A DNA stretch of 36,365 nt from positions 1 to 36,365 of the forward strand of contig CAMEDD010000027.1 in NCBI GenBank assembly GCA_945913285.1, written 5' to 3'. The number at the start of each line of letters is the position of its first letter. Within the stretch, counting starts at the first letter, position 1. Shown in pieces: positions 26,215 to 35,126 of the stretch. The stretch comes from Candidatus Sulfopaludibacter sp. SbA3 (GTDB lineage Bacteria; Pseudomonadota; Alphaproteobacteria; Caulobacterales; Hyphomonadaceae). The notes under the pieces are model-generated. The model was given only the letters and a program-made list of their open reading frames with translations, searched no databases and was not told where the DNA came from. A program made the translations under genes and the position numbers.

Positions 26215-28293
26215 TCAGAACGTGATGCGCAGTCCTGTGCGGATGTTTCGGCCGGGCGACGAGATCAGATCCTTCAGCACGGAGGTTGCGACGCGCACCT
26301 CCTCATCCGTCGCATTGCGCACTTCAACGAAGAGCTGCGCGCCCCGAGCGCCGTAGCCGAATTCGGAGAGATTGACGGCGGCGCGAAGGTTCAGGGTCGT
26401 GTATCCGTCCGTAGGCAGCTGGCCGGCGCCCACATTGTCCTGATCACCGGCCCATTCAAATCCGGCGCCCGCCTCGAAATATGTCCAGCTGGCATTGGCC
26501 TCTCCCGTCAGGCGGAGAGGCGGAATGAACGGCACGTCGCTGCCGCTGTCCAATTCGGCGTTCACGTAATCAAGGCCGGCCTTGAGCTGCCATTCCGCGC
26601 CGAGCAGTGCCTTTCCGAGCATGGCTTCGCCATAAAGCTCTCCGCCTGTAAACGTCGCATCGTCCTGCGCGAAGGCAAAAACGGGCAGTTCATCGGCTTC
26701 ATCGACAAGCACGCCGCCGTCTTCGATGGTGCCGGGCGTCAGGAAGATGAAGTCGGAAAACTGCGTCGTGAACAGGTTTGCGCCGAGCGATAGCCAATCA
26801 TTCCGCCAACGGAGCGTGCCTTCAAGGTTGAGCCCGCGTTCCTTGTCGAGCGCCGCGTCGCCCACTTCGAACTGCCGGGTGGCAAGGTGCGGGCCGAATG
26901 CGAACAGCTCGATCTCGTTCGGCGCCCGTTCGGTGAGGCTGAGCTGGGCCCCCATGAACACGCCGTTCTCCAGGTGCTGGTGAACCCCGGCAGAAGCGCT
27001 GAACAGATCGAACCCGGCCTCTCCGGCAACGAGGTTGTCATGCGTCAGGCGCTCTGCGCGCACGCCGCCTTCAACGCCAAAGCCGCTCTCCCATTCTTTA
27101 GCCTCATACAGGAACACCGCGGCCGATTGCGTATCTGTCGGCGTGATGAACGCTTCATCGCCTTCGGCCAGCAGTTCCTTGTCGAAGACCTGGACGCCGA
27201 GGGCGCCTTCGAATCCGGCAAGGGTGTGATCCAGCTCGCCGCGTGCTTCATAACCCGACGTCTCGAACCGCGTACCGGGCACGCCCGGACCTTCGAACTC
27301 CATATGCTTGTAATCTGCCACGGCGAGAGAGCCAGAAATCCGGTTCAAGATCACTCCATCCAGATCTAGGCCGGCCCGGAAATCATACCGCGTCTGTTCG
27401 AGGTCGATGAAGGCAAGCTCTTCTTCAGCGCCCGGGACGCCCTCATGTTCATGACCGCCGGGCAGCCCGTAGGCGGCTTTCTGATTGCGGATAGCGATGC
27501 CGGCGAAGCCTTTGTCCCCGACCCAGGAGAGACCCGCGGCAAGCGACTGCGTCTCGAGGAACGAATTCTCGACCTGGCCACTCGCTTCGTCTTCCGGAGC
27601 CCCCCCCTCGCTGGCTTCAAGCGCCCGCAGGCGGCTCGATTCCACAAATCCGGGTACGTCATAATCCCCGAAGTCGCGCTGCGAGGCCGACAAGGCCAAG
27701 ACGAACGGCCCTTGCGCGAGTAGACCCCGGCCCGCCAGTTCGGTCCCCTCATTGACACTGTTGTAAGCGCTGAACAGCTCGCCCGAGGCCGCTTTTTCCG
27801 GCAGCTTCTCCCCGATCAGTGCGTCAATCACGTTGACCACGCCGCCGATTGCCTGGCCGCCATAGGCGAGGGCAGCGGGGCCGCGCAGGATTTCGATCTT
27901 GTCGGCATCAATCCCGTCTGCGGCGGCCTGGTGATCCGGGCTTGCGGCCGATACGTCGATGACGCCGATTCCGTTGGTCAGGATCTGCACGCGCTCTGCG
28001 CCGAGGCCGCGCAGCACAGGCCGGCCCGCACCCTGGCCGAAGAAGGTCGAGGTGATGCCCGGCTCGCCGGAAAGCGTATCGCCAAGCGTCGCGGCAAGCT
28101 GCTCAACGATATCGTCCCGCCCGAGGGCTGTGGCGTTGCCGACCAGTTCGTCGCTGGATCGCTCGGGCCCTGGCGCGGTCGTGATGACGATGGTCTCGAG
28201 CCGCTTCAGCCCCTCATTTTCCTGCGTATGCGCCGCGCCGAGCAGCGCCTGTGCGGAAACCGCCGTTGCCATCAGAACCCGCTTCAAGCCCAC
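26215..28293 (-). CDS. TonB-dependent receptor of the zinc (ZnuD-like) type
   Basis: A 692-aa outer-membrane receptor. It has a signal peptide (about 1-22, RVLMATAVSAQALLGAA), a TonB-box-like ETIVITTA near residue 33, a plug domain (about 45-160, with DKIEILRGPAALAYGGQAIGGVVNV) and a 22-strand barrel ending in RTGLRITF. The barrel has the zinc-receptor features YGLPGGHEHEG (276-285, His281 and His283) and IDLEQTRYDFRAGL. A Zur-like operator abuts the start. Start choice: GTG 28293 has GGAGG only 2 nt upstream, whereas TTG 28287 has it at a normal 8 nt and still gives a good signal peptide, so TTG may be the real start. Its 3' end is convergent with lpdA, 18 nt apart. Confidence 0.92.
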   Translation of the reverse strand: MGLKRVLMATAVSAQALLGAAHTQENEGLKRLETIVITTAPGPERSSDELVGNATALGRDDIVEQLAATLGDTLSGEPGITSTFFGQGAGRPVLRGLGAERVQILTNGIGVIDVSAASPDHQAAADGIDADKIEILRGPAALAYGGQAIGGVVNVIDALIGEKLPEKAASGELFSAYNSVNEGTELAGRGLLAQGPFVLALSASQRDFGDYDVPGFVESSRLRALEASEGGAPEDEASGQVENSFLETQSLAAGLSWVGDKGFAGIAIRNQKAAYGLPGGHEHEGVPGAEEELAFIDLEQTRYDFRAGLDLDGVILNRISGSLAVADYKHMEFEGPGVPGTRFETSGYEARGELDHTLAGFEGALGVQVFDKELLAEGDEAFITPTDTQSAAVFLYEAKEWESGFGVEGGVRAERLTHDNLVAGEAGFDLFSASAGVHQHLENGVFMGAQLSLTERAPNEIELFAFGPHLATRQFEVGDAALDKERGLNLEGTLRWRNDWLSLGANLFTTQFSDFIFLTPGTIEDGGVLVDEADELPVFAFAQDDATFTGGELYGEAMLGKALLGAEWQLKAGLDYVNAELDSGSDVPFIPPLRLTGEANASWTYFEAGAGFEWAGDQDNVGAGQLPTDGYTTLNLRAAVNLSEFGYGARGAQLFVEVRNATDEEVRVATSVLKDLISSPGRNIRTGLRITF

Positions 28294-28300
28294 CGCCTCC

Positions 28301-28323
28301 GCAATGTGATACTATATCATTAC
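28301..28323. promoter_or_regulatory. Zur-like operator upstream of the zinc-type receptor
   Basis: This 23-bp imperfect palindrome agrees at 19 of the 22 fixed positions with the proteobacterial Zur consensus GAAATGTTATA-N-TATAACATTTC, including both ATGT/ACAT-side cores and the central TATA. It lies directly upstream of the receptor's Shine-Dalgarno site (28296-28300), where a bound zinc repressor would block transcription. The consensus is recalled from the gamma- and alphaproteobacterial literature. The match was counted by eye. Confidence 0.75.
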
Positions 28324-28370
28324 TGGGTTTGCGGTGAGGCCGCAAGAGGCGCAAGAGCAGTTCCTTCAAG

Positions 28371-29114
28371 TCAGCTGGCGCTGCCATCCACGCGGAGCAG
28401 GGACCCCGTCGTGAAGCTCGATGACGGGCTCGCGAGATAGAGCGCCGCCGTGATGATCTCGTGCGGCAAGCCGGGACGGCGCAGTGCGTTGTCCGCGCTC
28501 TGGCGCATCTGGTCCGGCCAGGCCTTTGAGATATCCGTCAGGAAGGGGCCGGGGCAGATCGTGTTCACGCGCACCTTCGGCGCATACTCATGCGCCAGCG
28601 AAAGGCTCATCGCGTTCAGCGCAGCCTTCGCCGAGCCGTACGGGACAACCGATGGCAAGGGCATGAGGCTCCCTGACGAGGAGATGTTGATGATGCTGCC
28701 GCCATCCCCGTCCGCCATGCGCTTCGCCACCTGGCTCGCCAGCCGGAACGGCCCCTTGAAATTGAGGTTCAGCACGCTGTCGAAAAGGGCTTCGGACACC
28801 TCATGGCTCGCCATCCGGGGACCGGAGCCTGCATTGTTCACGAGAATGTCCACCCGCCCGAACCTGGCGTAAGCCGCCTCGATCAGCGCATCGATATCGT
28901 CCCATCGGCCGCAATGGGCTGCGTGCGCGTAGGCTTTGCGACCCAGACTGCGCACTTCCTCTGCCACCGCTTCACATGCGTCCAGCTTCCGGCTGGCGAC
29001 GATGATATCGGCGCCGTGCCCGGCAAACGCCTTGACCATCTGATAGCCGAGCCCCCGGCTGCCTCCGGTCACGAGCGCGACTTTTCCTGTGAGATCGAAA
29101 TAGGGACTGGTCAT
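28371..29114 (-). CDS. SDR-family NAD(P)-dependent oxidoreductase
   Basis: A 247-aa classical short-chain dehydrogenase. The cofactor motif TGGSRGLG is at residues 16-23, NNAG at 93-96 and the catalytic Ser within NISSSGS (145-147), with Tyr159 and Lys163 in VPYGSAKAAL. After strand F comes ICPGPFLTDI. The end SFTTGSLLRVDGS is typical of the FabG-like and 3-oxoacyl or alcohol dehydrogenase groups. SRKLDACE after strand 2 suggests NADP preference through the Arg. The substrate is not readable. It lies alone, with about 77 nt to the receptor gene, and so is probably not part of the zinc response. Confidence 0.93.
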   Translation of the reverse strand: MTSPYFDLTGKVALVTGGSRGLGYQMVKAFAGHGADIIVASRKLDACEAVAEEVRSLGRKAYAHAAHCGRWDDIDALIEAAYARFGRVDILVNNAGSGPRMASHEVSEALFDSVLNLNFKGPFRLASQVAKRMADGDGGSIINISSSGSLMPLPSVVPYGSAKAALNAMSLSLAHEYAPKVRVNTICPGPFLTDISKAWPDQMRQSADNALRRPGLPHEIITAALYLASPSSSFTTGSLLRVDGSAS

Positions 29115-29200
29115 GGCGGTGCCTCTGCGGATGGAGATGCAGTTTTGGCCGCCCGGCGGCTCAGATCAATGCGTGTCCACACGGAAAGCGCCGCCGCGGT

Positions 29201-30472
29201 TCAGTTCAGAACTTGCGGAGACGTCAGTGTGGCGGTCCTGGCCGCTTCAACTTCGCGCATCACGCGCATCAGGTTCCCGCCCCAGATCTTGGCAATGTCT
29301 TCCTGTGTGTAGCCGGCACCGAGCAGCGCAGCCGTCACTTTCGGCAGGTCAGCCACATCCTTCAGGCCGTCGACCCCGCCGCCGCCATCCCAATCCGCGC
29401 CGATACCAACATGATCCGGTCCGACGAGTTTCAGGGTGTACAACAGGTGTTCCATGAACTTCTCGAAGGTTGAGCGCGGCGGCGGTGTCGCCTTGTCTAT
29501 CGCCTTGCGTGCGTCGCGGAACGCCGCCAGCGTGGCAGCATCCATCTTTGAGGTGTCCGTTCCGAAATTCGCTTCAAGCGCGGCAATCGCCGCGAGGCGC
29601 TCCGGCGTCGCCGTCAGCGCTTCGAGATAGGCACCATAGGCGTTGATCTGGATCACGCCGCCGTCTTCCGCGATGGCTTTCAGCAGGTCGTCGGGCAAGT
29701 TGCGCGGATGGTCATAGACGCCCTTCGGCCCGGAATGCGACAGGACAATGGGCGTGGTCGATCGTTCCAGCATGTCGCGCACGGTATCGTCCGAAGCGTG
29801 CGACCCGTCGAGGATCAGGCCCAGCCGGTTGGCCTCGCGCACCAGCTCTTCGCCAAGCGGGCTGAGGCCTCCGAAAGCCGGCGTGACATCCGTCGCACTG
29901 TCCGCGAACTGATTGTTCCGGAAATGCACCGGCGCAATCATCCGGAGGCCGCCGGTATAGAAGGTCTCCAGTAACGAAAGGTCCGATGCCAGAGGATAGG
30001 AATTCTCCATGCTCTGGAACACTATCTTCTTGCCTGAAGCTGAGATCCGGTCCGCTTCTGCGGCCGAAAAAGCGAGCTCGACATCTGACGAATACTTGGC
30101 CGCAAGTTCGCGGATGGATGTCTGGCGCAGGATGGCGATGTTGCGTGCTGCGTTCGTGGAAGCGGTATCGAGCGGCCCTTGCGTTGTGAAGATGACCCAG
30201 AAGCCGCCATCGAGGCCGCCTTCGTTCATCCGGGGCAGGTCGACATGCGTACCATCGACATCAAAATCGCCGCGCTTTGAGAAGTCATACCCGGCACTGT
30301 GAAAGTTGGCGGGTGTATCGAGGTGACTGTCCAGAACCATGAAGCTCTGGTGCAGCGTCTCCGTCGCTGTCAGCGCCGGGGCTGCCTCGGTCGTTGGGGC
30401 CGGGCTTTGAACCGGAAAATGGGCGCAGGCCGCCAGCAGCAGTGCCGGCGCGGCAAGGACGAACTTTTTCAT
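29201..30472 (-). CDS. Lipoprotein membrane dipeptidase (M19 family)
   Basis: A 423-aa zinc dipeptidase related to renal dipeptidase. It starts with a lipoprotein signal peptide, MKKFVLAAPALLLAAC, with the lipidated Cys16, so it sits on the periplasmic face of a membrane. Metal-site segments visible are VLDSHLDTPANF (His50, Asp52), the bridging Glu in FQSMENS, PVHFRNNQFADS, the later His in ILDGSHASDD and LSHSGPKGVYDHPRN, then HVGIGADWDGGGG. I chose the ATG at 30472 with GGGG 7 nt upstream; the open frame extends 15 residues further but then lacks a proper signal peptide. It would hydrolyse dipeptides, often those with D- or dehydro-amino acids. Confidence 0.95.
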   Translation of the reverse strand: MKKFVLAAPALLLAACAHFPVQSPAPTTEAAPALTATETLHQSFMVLDSHLDTPANFHSAGYDFSKRGDFDVDGTHVDLPRMNEGGLDGGFWVIFTTQGPLDTASTNAARNIAILRQTSIRELAAKYSSDVELAFSAAEADRISASGKKIVFQSMENSYPLASDLSLLETFYTGGLRMIAPVHFRNNQFADSATDVTPAFGGLSPLGEELVREANRLGLILDGSHASDDTVRDMLERSTTPIVLSHSGPKGVYDHPRNLPDDLLKAIAEDGGVIQINAYGAYLEALTATPERLAAIAALEANFGTDTSKMDAATLAAFRDARKAIDKATPPPRSTFEKFMEHLLYTLKLVGPDHVGIGADWDGGGGVDGLKDVADLPKVTAALLGAGYTQEDIAKIWGGNLMRVMREVEAARTATLTSPQVLN

Positions 30473-30553
30473 GACTGACCCCGAATGTCTGGATATGGAC
30501 CTGATCTGAATTGACATCTTGGCACCCGGCAGGCCCGCGTCAACGCGGCGCCA

Positions 30554-31852
30554 TCATTCGGCGCCGAATACGCGCGCAAAGATCGTGTCGGCGTGCTTGA
30601 AATGATACTCCAGATCGAAAAGCGCATCGATCTCGGACGGGCTGAGCCGCGCCGTGATTTCGCCGTCGGCCTTCAGCAGCACATCGAGATCGCCTTCCTT
30701 CTTCCAGGTGCGCATCGCATTGCGCTGGACGAGCCGGTAGGCATCCTCCCGGCTGAAACCCTTCTCGACCAGCGCCAGCAGGATGCGCTGCGAATTGTGC
30801 AGCCCGCCCATACTGTTGATCGTGCGCAGCATGTTACCGGGATAGACGACCAGGTTCTCGACCACGCCGGCGAGACGGTGCAGCGCAAAATCCAGGTGGA
30901 TGGTCGCATCTGGCCCGATGCCGCGTTCGACCGAGGAGTGGGAGATGTCGCGCTCGTGCCAGAGCGCAACGTTTTCCAGCGCGGGCACGACGGCTGAGCG
31001 CACCAGGCGGGCAAGACCTGTCAGGTTCTCGGTCAGCACCGGATTGCGCTTGTGCGGCATGGCGGACGAGCCCTTCTGTCCGGCCGAGAAGAATTCTTCC
31101 GCTTCCAGAACTTCCGTACGCTGAAGATGGCGAACTTCTGTCGCCAGGCGCTCAACGGAAGATGCAATCACCCCCAGTACTGCAAAATACATCGCATGCC
31201 GGTCGCGCGGGATAACCTGCGTAGAGACCGGTTCAATCCGCAGACCGAGCTTTGCCGCCACGTGTTCTTCCACGCGTGGATCAATATTCGCAAAGGTGCC
31301 GACCGCGCCGGAGATGGCGCAGGTCGCGACTTCCTCGCGGGCGATGAGCAGGCGCCCGCGCGCCCGCTGGAACTCGGCGTGGAAGCCGGCCAGCTTGATG
31401 CCGAACGTGGTCGGCTCTGCATGAATACCGTGGCTGCGGCCAATCGTGGGCGTGTACTTGAATTCCATTGCGCGCGTCCTGAGCGCCGCGAGCACCCGGT
31501 CGATCCCGCCGAGCATAAGATCTGCCGCACGCACGAGTTGCACGTTGAGGCAGGTATCGAGCACATCCGATGACGTCATCCCGAGATGCAGGAACCGCGC
31601 TTCATCGCCCACATGCTCCGCCACGTTTGTCAGGAACGCGATGACATCGTGTTTCACTTCGCGCTCGATGGCATCGATCCGGTCGACTTCAAACGCGGCC
31701 CGCTCGCGCACGGCCTGGCTGACGCCCCCAGGGATCGTGCCCATGCCCTCCATTGCTTCAGCCGCGAGCGTCTCGATCTCCAGCCAGATGCCGAACCGGG
31801 CCTCAGGCGTCCAGATCGCGGCCATCTCCGGGCGGGTGTAGCGAGGGATCAT
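30554..31852 (-). CDS. purB: Adenylosuccinate lyase
   Basis: The 432-aa enzyme that removes fumarate from SAICAR and from adenylosuccinate in purine synthesis. Seen are the start MIPRYTRPEMAAIWTPEARF, LHLGMTSSDVLDTCLNVQL (88-106), the catalytic His141 in TIGRSHGIHAEPTTFG, and the mobile signature loop GSSAMPHKRNP (261-271) with the catalytic Ser. The ATG at 31852 has GGAGA 6 nt upstream; the frame extends 32 residues upstream, but these are Arg-rich and unlike the family. It is divergent from recJ across about 150 nt. Downstream lies the dipeptidase gene, 81 nt away. Confidence 0.97.
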   Translation of the reverse strand: MIPRYTRPEMAAIWTPEARFGIWLEIETLAAEAMEGMGTIPGGVSQAVRERAAFEVDRIDAIEREVKHDVIAFLTNVAEHVGDEARFLHLGMTSSDVLDTCLNVQLVRAADLMLGGIDRVLAALRTRAMEFKYTPTIGRSHGIHAEPTTFGIKLAGFHAEFQRARGRLLIAREEVATCAISGAVGTFANIDPRVEEHVAAKLGLRIEPVSTQVIPRDRHAMYFAVLGVIASSVERLATEVRHLQRTEVLEAEEFFSAGQKGSSAMPHKRNPVLTENLTGLARLVRSAVVPALENVALWHERDISHSSVERGIGPDATIHLDFALHRLAGVVENLVVYPGNMLRTINSMGGLHNSQRILLALVEKGFSREDAYRLVQRNAMRTWKKEGDLDVLLKADGEITARLSPSEIDALFDLEYHFKHADTIFARVFGAE

Positions 31853-32003
31853 CAGGGCTCTCCGTTGGCGTCTGCTTGCCATTAAGGACTTCATCCGCGT
31901 TACGCCAGTCCGCCCGTTCGGCCAAGGTGCGCGGTGTGCGCTCGCCATTCTGTTTCGCTCGGGAAGGGGTTACGCTTGCGGCTGATTCGAATCGGCCCTG
32001 TCC

Positions 32004-33803
32004 ATGTCCACGCAACCTGCCAAAAAGCTCACCGACCTTGGCTCCGCCGCCCCGGATCTCTCCGAAGGCGGGCGGCGCTGGCGCCTTCACGGCGCAGATG
32101 CACGCAAGGTTCAGGCGCTCTTGCCGGTGGTCGGCGGCAATGACCTGCTCGCCCGGCTGCTCGAGGCGCGCGGCGTAGAACCTGCTGAGGCGGGCAGTTA
32201 TCTCTTGCCAACGCTGCGCGCCTTGTTCCCGGATCCCAGTTCCTTCGCCGACATGGACAAGGCCGCCGGCATCGTCCTCGACGCCGTTCTCGATGGCCGC
32301 AAGGTCGTGGTCTTTGCCGACTATGACGTCGATGGTGGCACATCCTCCGCCATCCTCGCGCGCTATTTCCGCGCCTGGGGCCGCGATCTCGGCCTTTATG
32401 TGCCGGACCGCCTGGAGGAGGGCTACGGCCCATCCCCGGAAGCCTTCCGTTATCTGAAGGCCGGCGGCGCGCAACTCGTCATCACCGTGGATTGCGGCGC
32501 CGCCGCCATCCGCGCGCTGGACGAAGCGAACGCGATCGAATTGCCCATCGTCGTCATCGACCACCACCTGATGTCCGGCGCAGTCCCCCAGACCGCCGCG
32601 CTGGTGAACCCCAATCGGCCCGATTGCACCTCGGGCCAGGGCCACCTCGCCGCGGCGGGCGTCGTCTTCGTATTCGTTGCCGCCCTCAACCGTCTCGCCC
32701 GCGAGCGCGCCATCGCGCCGCCGGACGGTCTGCCGGACATTCTCAAACTGCTCGACCTCTGCGCGCTGGGCACGCTCTGCGACATGGCGGCGCTGACCGG
32801 CGTCAACCGTGCCTTCGTTCGGCAGGGCCTCAGCATGATGGCGCATGACCAGAATATCGGCCTGCGGGCGCTGGCAGACGTCTCCGGTATCGGCAAGATC
32901 GAAACCGTGTATCACGCGACCTTCCTGCTCGGTCCGCGCCTCAACGCGGGTGGCCGGGTTGGCGATCCATGGTTGGCGGCGAAACTCCTCGCCACCGACG
33001 ACCGGGGTGAAGCCATCGCGCTGGCCGAACGCCTCCACGCCCTGAACGACGAACGAAAGGCGCTGGAAGCCGCAATCCTCGACGCTGCCACGGCGCAGGC
33101 CGAGCGCTCCCTCGCCGCCCAGCCGGATCGCGGGATCATCATCGCCGCTGGCGAAGGCTGGCACCCCGGCGTCATCGGCATTGTCGCGGGCCGTCTCAAG
33201 GACCGCTTCCACTTGCCCAGTATCGTCATAGGCTGGGGCGACGGCCTCGGGCCCGTCGCGAAAGGCTCAGGCCGTTCCGTGAAGGGCGTGAACCTTGGCG
33301 CCGCCATTTCTGAAGCGGCGCGCCAGGGCGTCATTCTCTCCGGCGGCGGCCACGCGATGGCGGGCGGGCTCAGCATGGACCCCAAGCAGCTCGCCGGGTT
33401 CGACGCCTGGATGCTCGATCACATGTCCGCCTTCGCCGAGGAACGCGACGCAGCGCTCGATCTCGAAATCGACGCCCTCGTCGCACCCGGCGCCGTCACG
33501 CCGGAACTTGTCGAGCGCATCGCAACGCTCGGGCCGTTCGGCGTCGGAGCGCCGGAACCCGTGTTCCTCCTGAAGGAGGTCAGCGTCACCGGTGTCCGAC
33601 GCGTTGGCACGCAGCATCTTCGCTTCACAGTCGAAGACGCCTCAGGCCGCCTTGAATCGATCGCCTGGCGCGCAGAAGGCACACCGATGGGCGATGCCCT
33701 GCGCCAGGGCGGGCGGTGCAGCGTGGTGGGCAGGCTGAAGGCCGACACCTGGAACGGCCGCGTCCGTGTGCAGCTTGAAACGATCGATATCACGCGCCAC
33801 TGA
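32004..33803 (+). CDS. recJ: Single-stranded-DNA-specific exonuclease RecJ
   Basis: RecJ is a 5'-3' ssDNA exonuclease of the DHH superfamily used in recombination and mismatch repair. At 599 aa it is full length. Motif I DYDVDGGTSSAIL starts at Asp106, motif II is VDCGAA, motif III DHH at 186-188, and motif IV ALGTLCDMAAL follows. The DHHA1 domain has GEGWHPGVIGIVAGRL and SGGGHAMAGGLSM, and a C-terminal OB-like domain has LRFTVEDASGRLESIAWR. It is cytoplasmic and monocistronic as far as visible. The alternative start choices are limited because the next ATG lies inside conserved sequence. Confidence 0.98.
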   Translation: MSTQPAKKLTDLGSAAPDLSEGGRRWRLHGADARKVQALLPVVGGNDLLARLLEARGVEPAEAGSYLLPTLRALFPDPSSFADMDKAAGIVLDAVLDGRKVVVFADYDVDGGTSSAILARYFRAWGRDLGLYVPDRLEEGYGPSPEAFRYLKAGGAQLVITVDCGAAAIRALDEANAIELPIVVIDHHLMSGAVPQTAALVNPNRPDCTSGQGHLAAAGVVFVFVAALNRLARERAIAPPDGLPDILKLLDLCALGTLCDMAALTGVNRAFVRQGLSMMAHDQNIGLRALADVSGIGKIETVYHATFLLGPRLNAGGRVGDPWLAAKLLATDDRGEAIALAERLHALNDERKALEAAILDAATAQAERSLAAQPDRGIIIAAGEGWHPGVIGIVAGRLKDRFHLPSIVIGWGDGLGPVAKGSGRSVKGVNLGAAISEAARQGVILSGGGHAMAGGLSMDPKQLAGFDAWMLDHMSAFAEERDAALDLEIDALVAPGAVTPELVERIATLGPFGVGAPEPVFLLKEVSVTGVRRVGTQHLRFTVEDASGRLESIAWRAEGTPMGDALRQGGRCSVVGRLKADTWNGRVRVQLETIDITRH

Positions 33804-33832
33804 ACAAACGCATCCAATCGCGGCGAGGTGGG

Positions 33833-33861
33833 TTGCCCTGTCCTGAATCAGCCGCTATATC
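33833..33861 (+). promoter_or_regulatory. Housekeeping promoter of the tRNA-Glu gene
   Basis: TTGCCC at 33833-33838 and GCTATATC at 33854-33861, separated by 15 nt, fit the Caulobacter housekeeping pattern TTGACGS-N(10-14)-GCTANAWC. The -10 matches fully; the -35 differs at one or two bases. The expected transcription start lies about 10 nt upstream of the mature tRNA 5' end. Confidence 0.65.
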
Positions 33862-33880
33862 GCGCCTCTCAAAGCCGTGC

Positions 33881-33955
33881 GGTCCCTTCGTCTATCGGTT
33901 AGGACGTCAGGTTTTCAACCTGAAAAGAGGGGTTCGACTCCCCTAGGGACTGCCA
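33881..33955 (+). tRNA. tRNA-Glu (anticodon UUC)
   Basis: A complete 75-nt cloverleaf. The acceptor stem is 33881-33887 with 33945-33951 (the first pair is G-U). The anticodon stem is TCAGG/CCTGA around the loop TTTTCAA with anticodon TTC. The T-arm is GAGGGGTTCGACTCCCCT, the discriminator base is G33952, and CCA is encoded at 33953-33955. The D-loop has GGTTAGGA. No intron or neighbouring tRNA. It lies between recJ and the cold-shock gene. Confidence 0.98.
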
Positions 33956-34080
33956 GCTTTCAAGCTCCTATTTTGCCTCAGCTTCCCGAGTAAGAAAGCC
34001 AGATTCGGCCGCGGCTCGTGAACTTCGCGTGACAAGCGCGGTAACGCGGATTAGTTTTCGCGTCAGGGGAATGTGGGTCG

Positions 34081-34608
34081 ATGTCGAACAGCGTAGCCAG
34101 AAGCGAATCCGATCCGCCGGCTGCAGAGCCGGTTGTTCGCGTCATTGGACGCGTCAAATGGTTCGACAGCGCAAAAGGTTATGGATTCATCGTCGCGGAA
34201 TCGACGTCTGACGCGGCCCTGACCGGCGATGTCATGATCCACATCTCTTGCCTGCGTGATTATGGCGAGACGTTTGCGGACGAAGGCGCCAAGATCGTCT
34301 GCGACGCCGCCCGGCGCCAGCGGGGCTGGCAAACCGTCCATATCATCGAAATGGAGCGGCCTCGCGCCAGCCTGGCCCGGGAGCGGGGCGATCCGCCGGC
34401 TTTCGAGGAAGTGACGCTCAAGTGGTTCAACCGGGCACGCGGCTACGGCTTTGTCCGGCGCAGCGGCGACGAGGCCGACATCTTCGTGCACGCCGTTGCC
34501 CTGCGCAAAGCCGGGTATGAAGATGTCGAGCCGGGCGCGCTCATCGAAGTGGTCATCGAATCTGGCGCGAAGGGCGATCACGTCCTGTCCGTCCGGACGA
34601 AGCGCTAA
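34081..34608 (+). CDS. Double cold-shock-domain protein
   Basis: A 175-aa nucleic-acid-binding protein with two cold-shock domains in tandem. The first (about 20-90) has VKWFDSAKGYGFI (RNP-1) and VMIHISCL (RNP-2). The second (about 108-175) has LKWFNRARGYGFV and DIFVHAVAL. Such two-domain Csp proteins are characteristic of alphaproteobacteria (the CspC/CspD type in Caulobacter, often linked to stationary phase). It would melt RNA structure or bind single-stranded DNA in the cytoplasm. A DUF192 gene follows 62 nt later, a pairing often seen in this class. Confidence 0.96.
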   Translation: MSNSVARSESDPPAAEPVVRVIGRVKWFDSAKGYGFIVAESTSDAALTGDVMIHISCLRDYGETFADEGAKIVCDAARRQRGWQTVHIIEMERPRASLARERGDPPAFEEVTLKWFNRARGYGFVRRSGDEADIFVHAVALRKAGYEDVEPGALIEVVIESGAKGDHVLSVRTKR

Positions 34609-34670
34609 ACATTCGGCCGAAACCGCCTCCGCCGCTTGCCGCCGCCGTCCAGTCCGATTATCCCTCCCTC

Positions 34671-35126
34671 ATGATGCGTTTTGTGTTCGTGACTTTCGCC
34701 GCGCTGGCCTTCCTGGCCCAGCTTGCCTTTGCCCAGCTGGCCGTGGCCCCGCTCACGGTCAAAACGGATGATGCGTCCCACAAGTTTTCGGTTGAAATGG
34801 CCGATACGCCGGAGGCGATCACCCAAGGCTTGATGTTTCGCGAAAGCCTCGCGCCGGATGCCGGCATGCTGTTTGATTTTGGTGAAGTGCGCCCGGCCAG
34901 CATGTGGATGAAGAACACGCTGATCCCGCTCGACATGCTGTTCATTGACGCGGACGGGCAGGTGATCGCCGTCGCCCGCAATGCCGTTCCGGGCTCGCTG
35001 CGCTCGCTCGGCCCCGGCGTGCCGGTCCGCGCTGTGCTCGAGATCGGCGGCGGCCGGGCCAAGGCCCTCGGCATCATGCCCGGCGACACCGTGCAGCATC
35101 CGATTTTCGGAAACGTGGGTGGCTGA
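34671..35126 (+). CDS. DUF192 family exported protein
   Basis: A 151-aa protein with a cleavable signal peptide (about 1-21, cut after AFA) and a single DUF192 domain: FSVEMADTPEAITQGLMFRE, GMLFDFGEVRPASMWMKNTLIPLDMLFID and VPVRAVLEIGGGRAKALGI. The family is widespread and its role is not established. The MWMKNTLIPLDM core is fully conserved. It ends inside the start of the thioesterase gene (8-nt overlap), so the two are probably translated from one message. Confidence 0.95.
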   Translation: MMRFVFVTFAALAFLAQLAFAQLAVAPLTVKTDDASHKFSVEMADTPEAITQGLMFRESLAPDAGMLFDFGEVRPASMWMKNTLIPLDMLFIDADGQVIAVARNAVPGSLRSLGPGVPVRAVLEIGGGRAKALGIMPGDTVQHPIFGNVGG

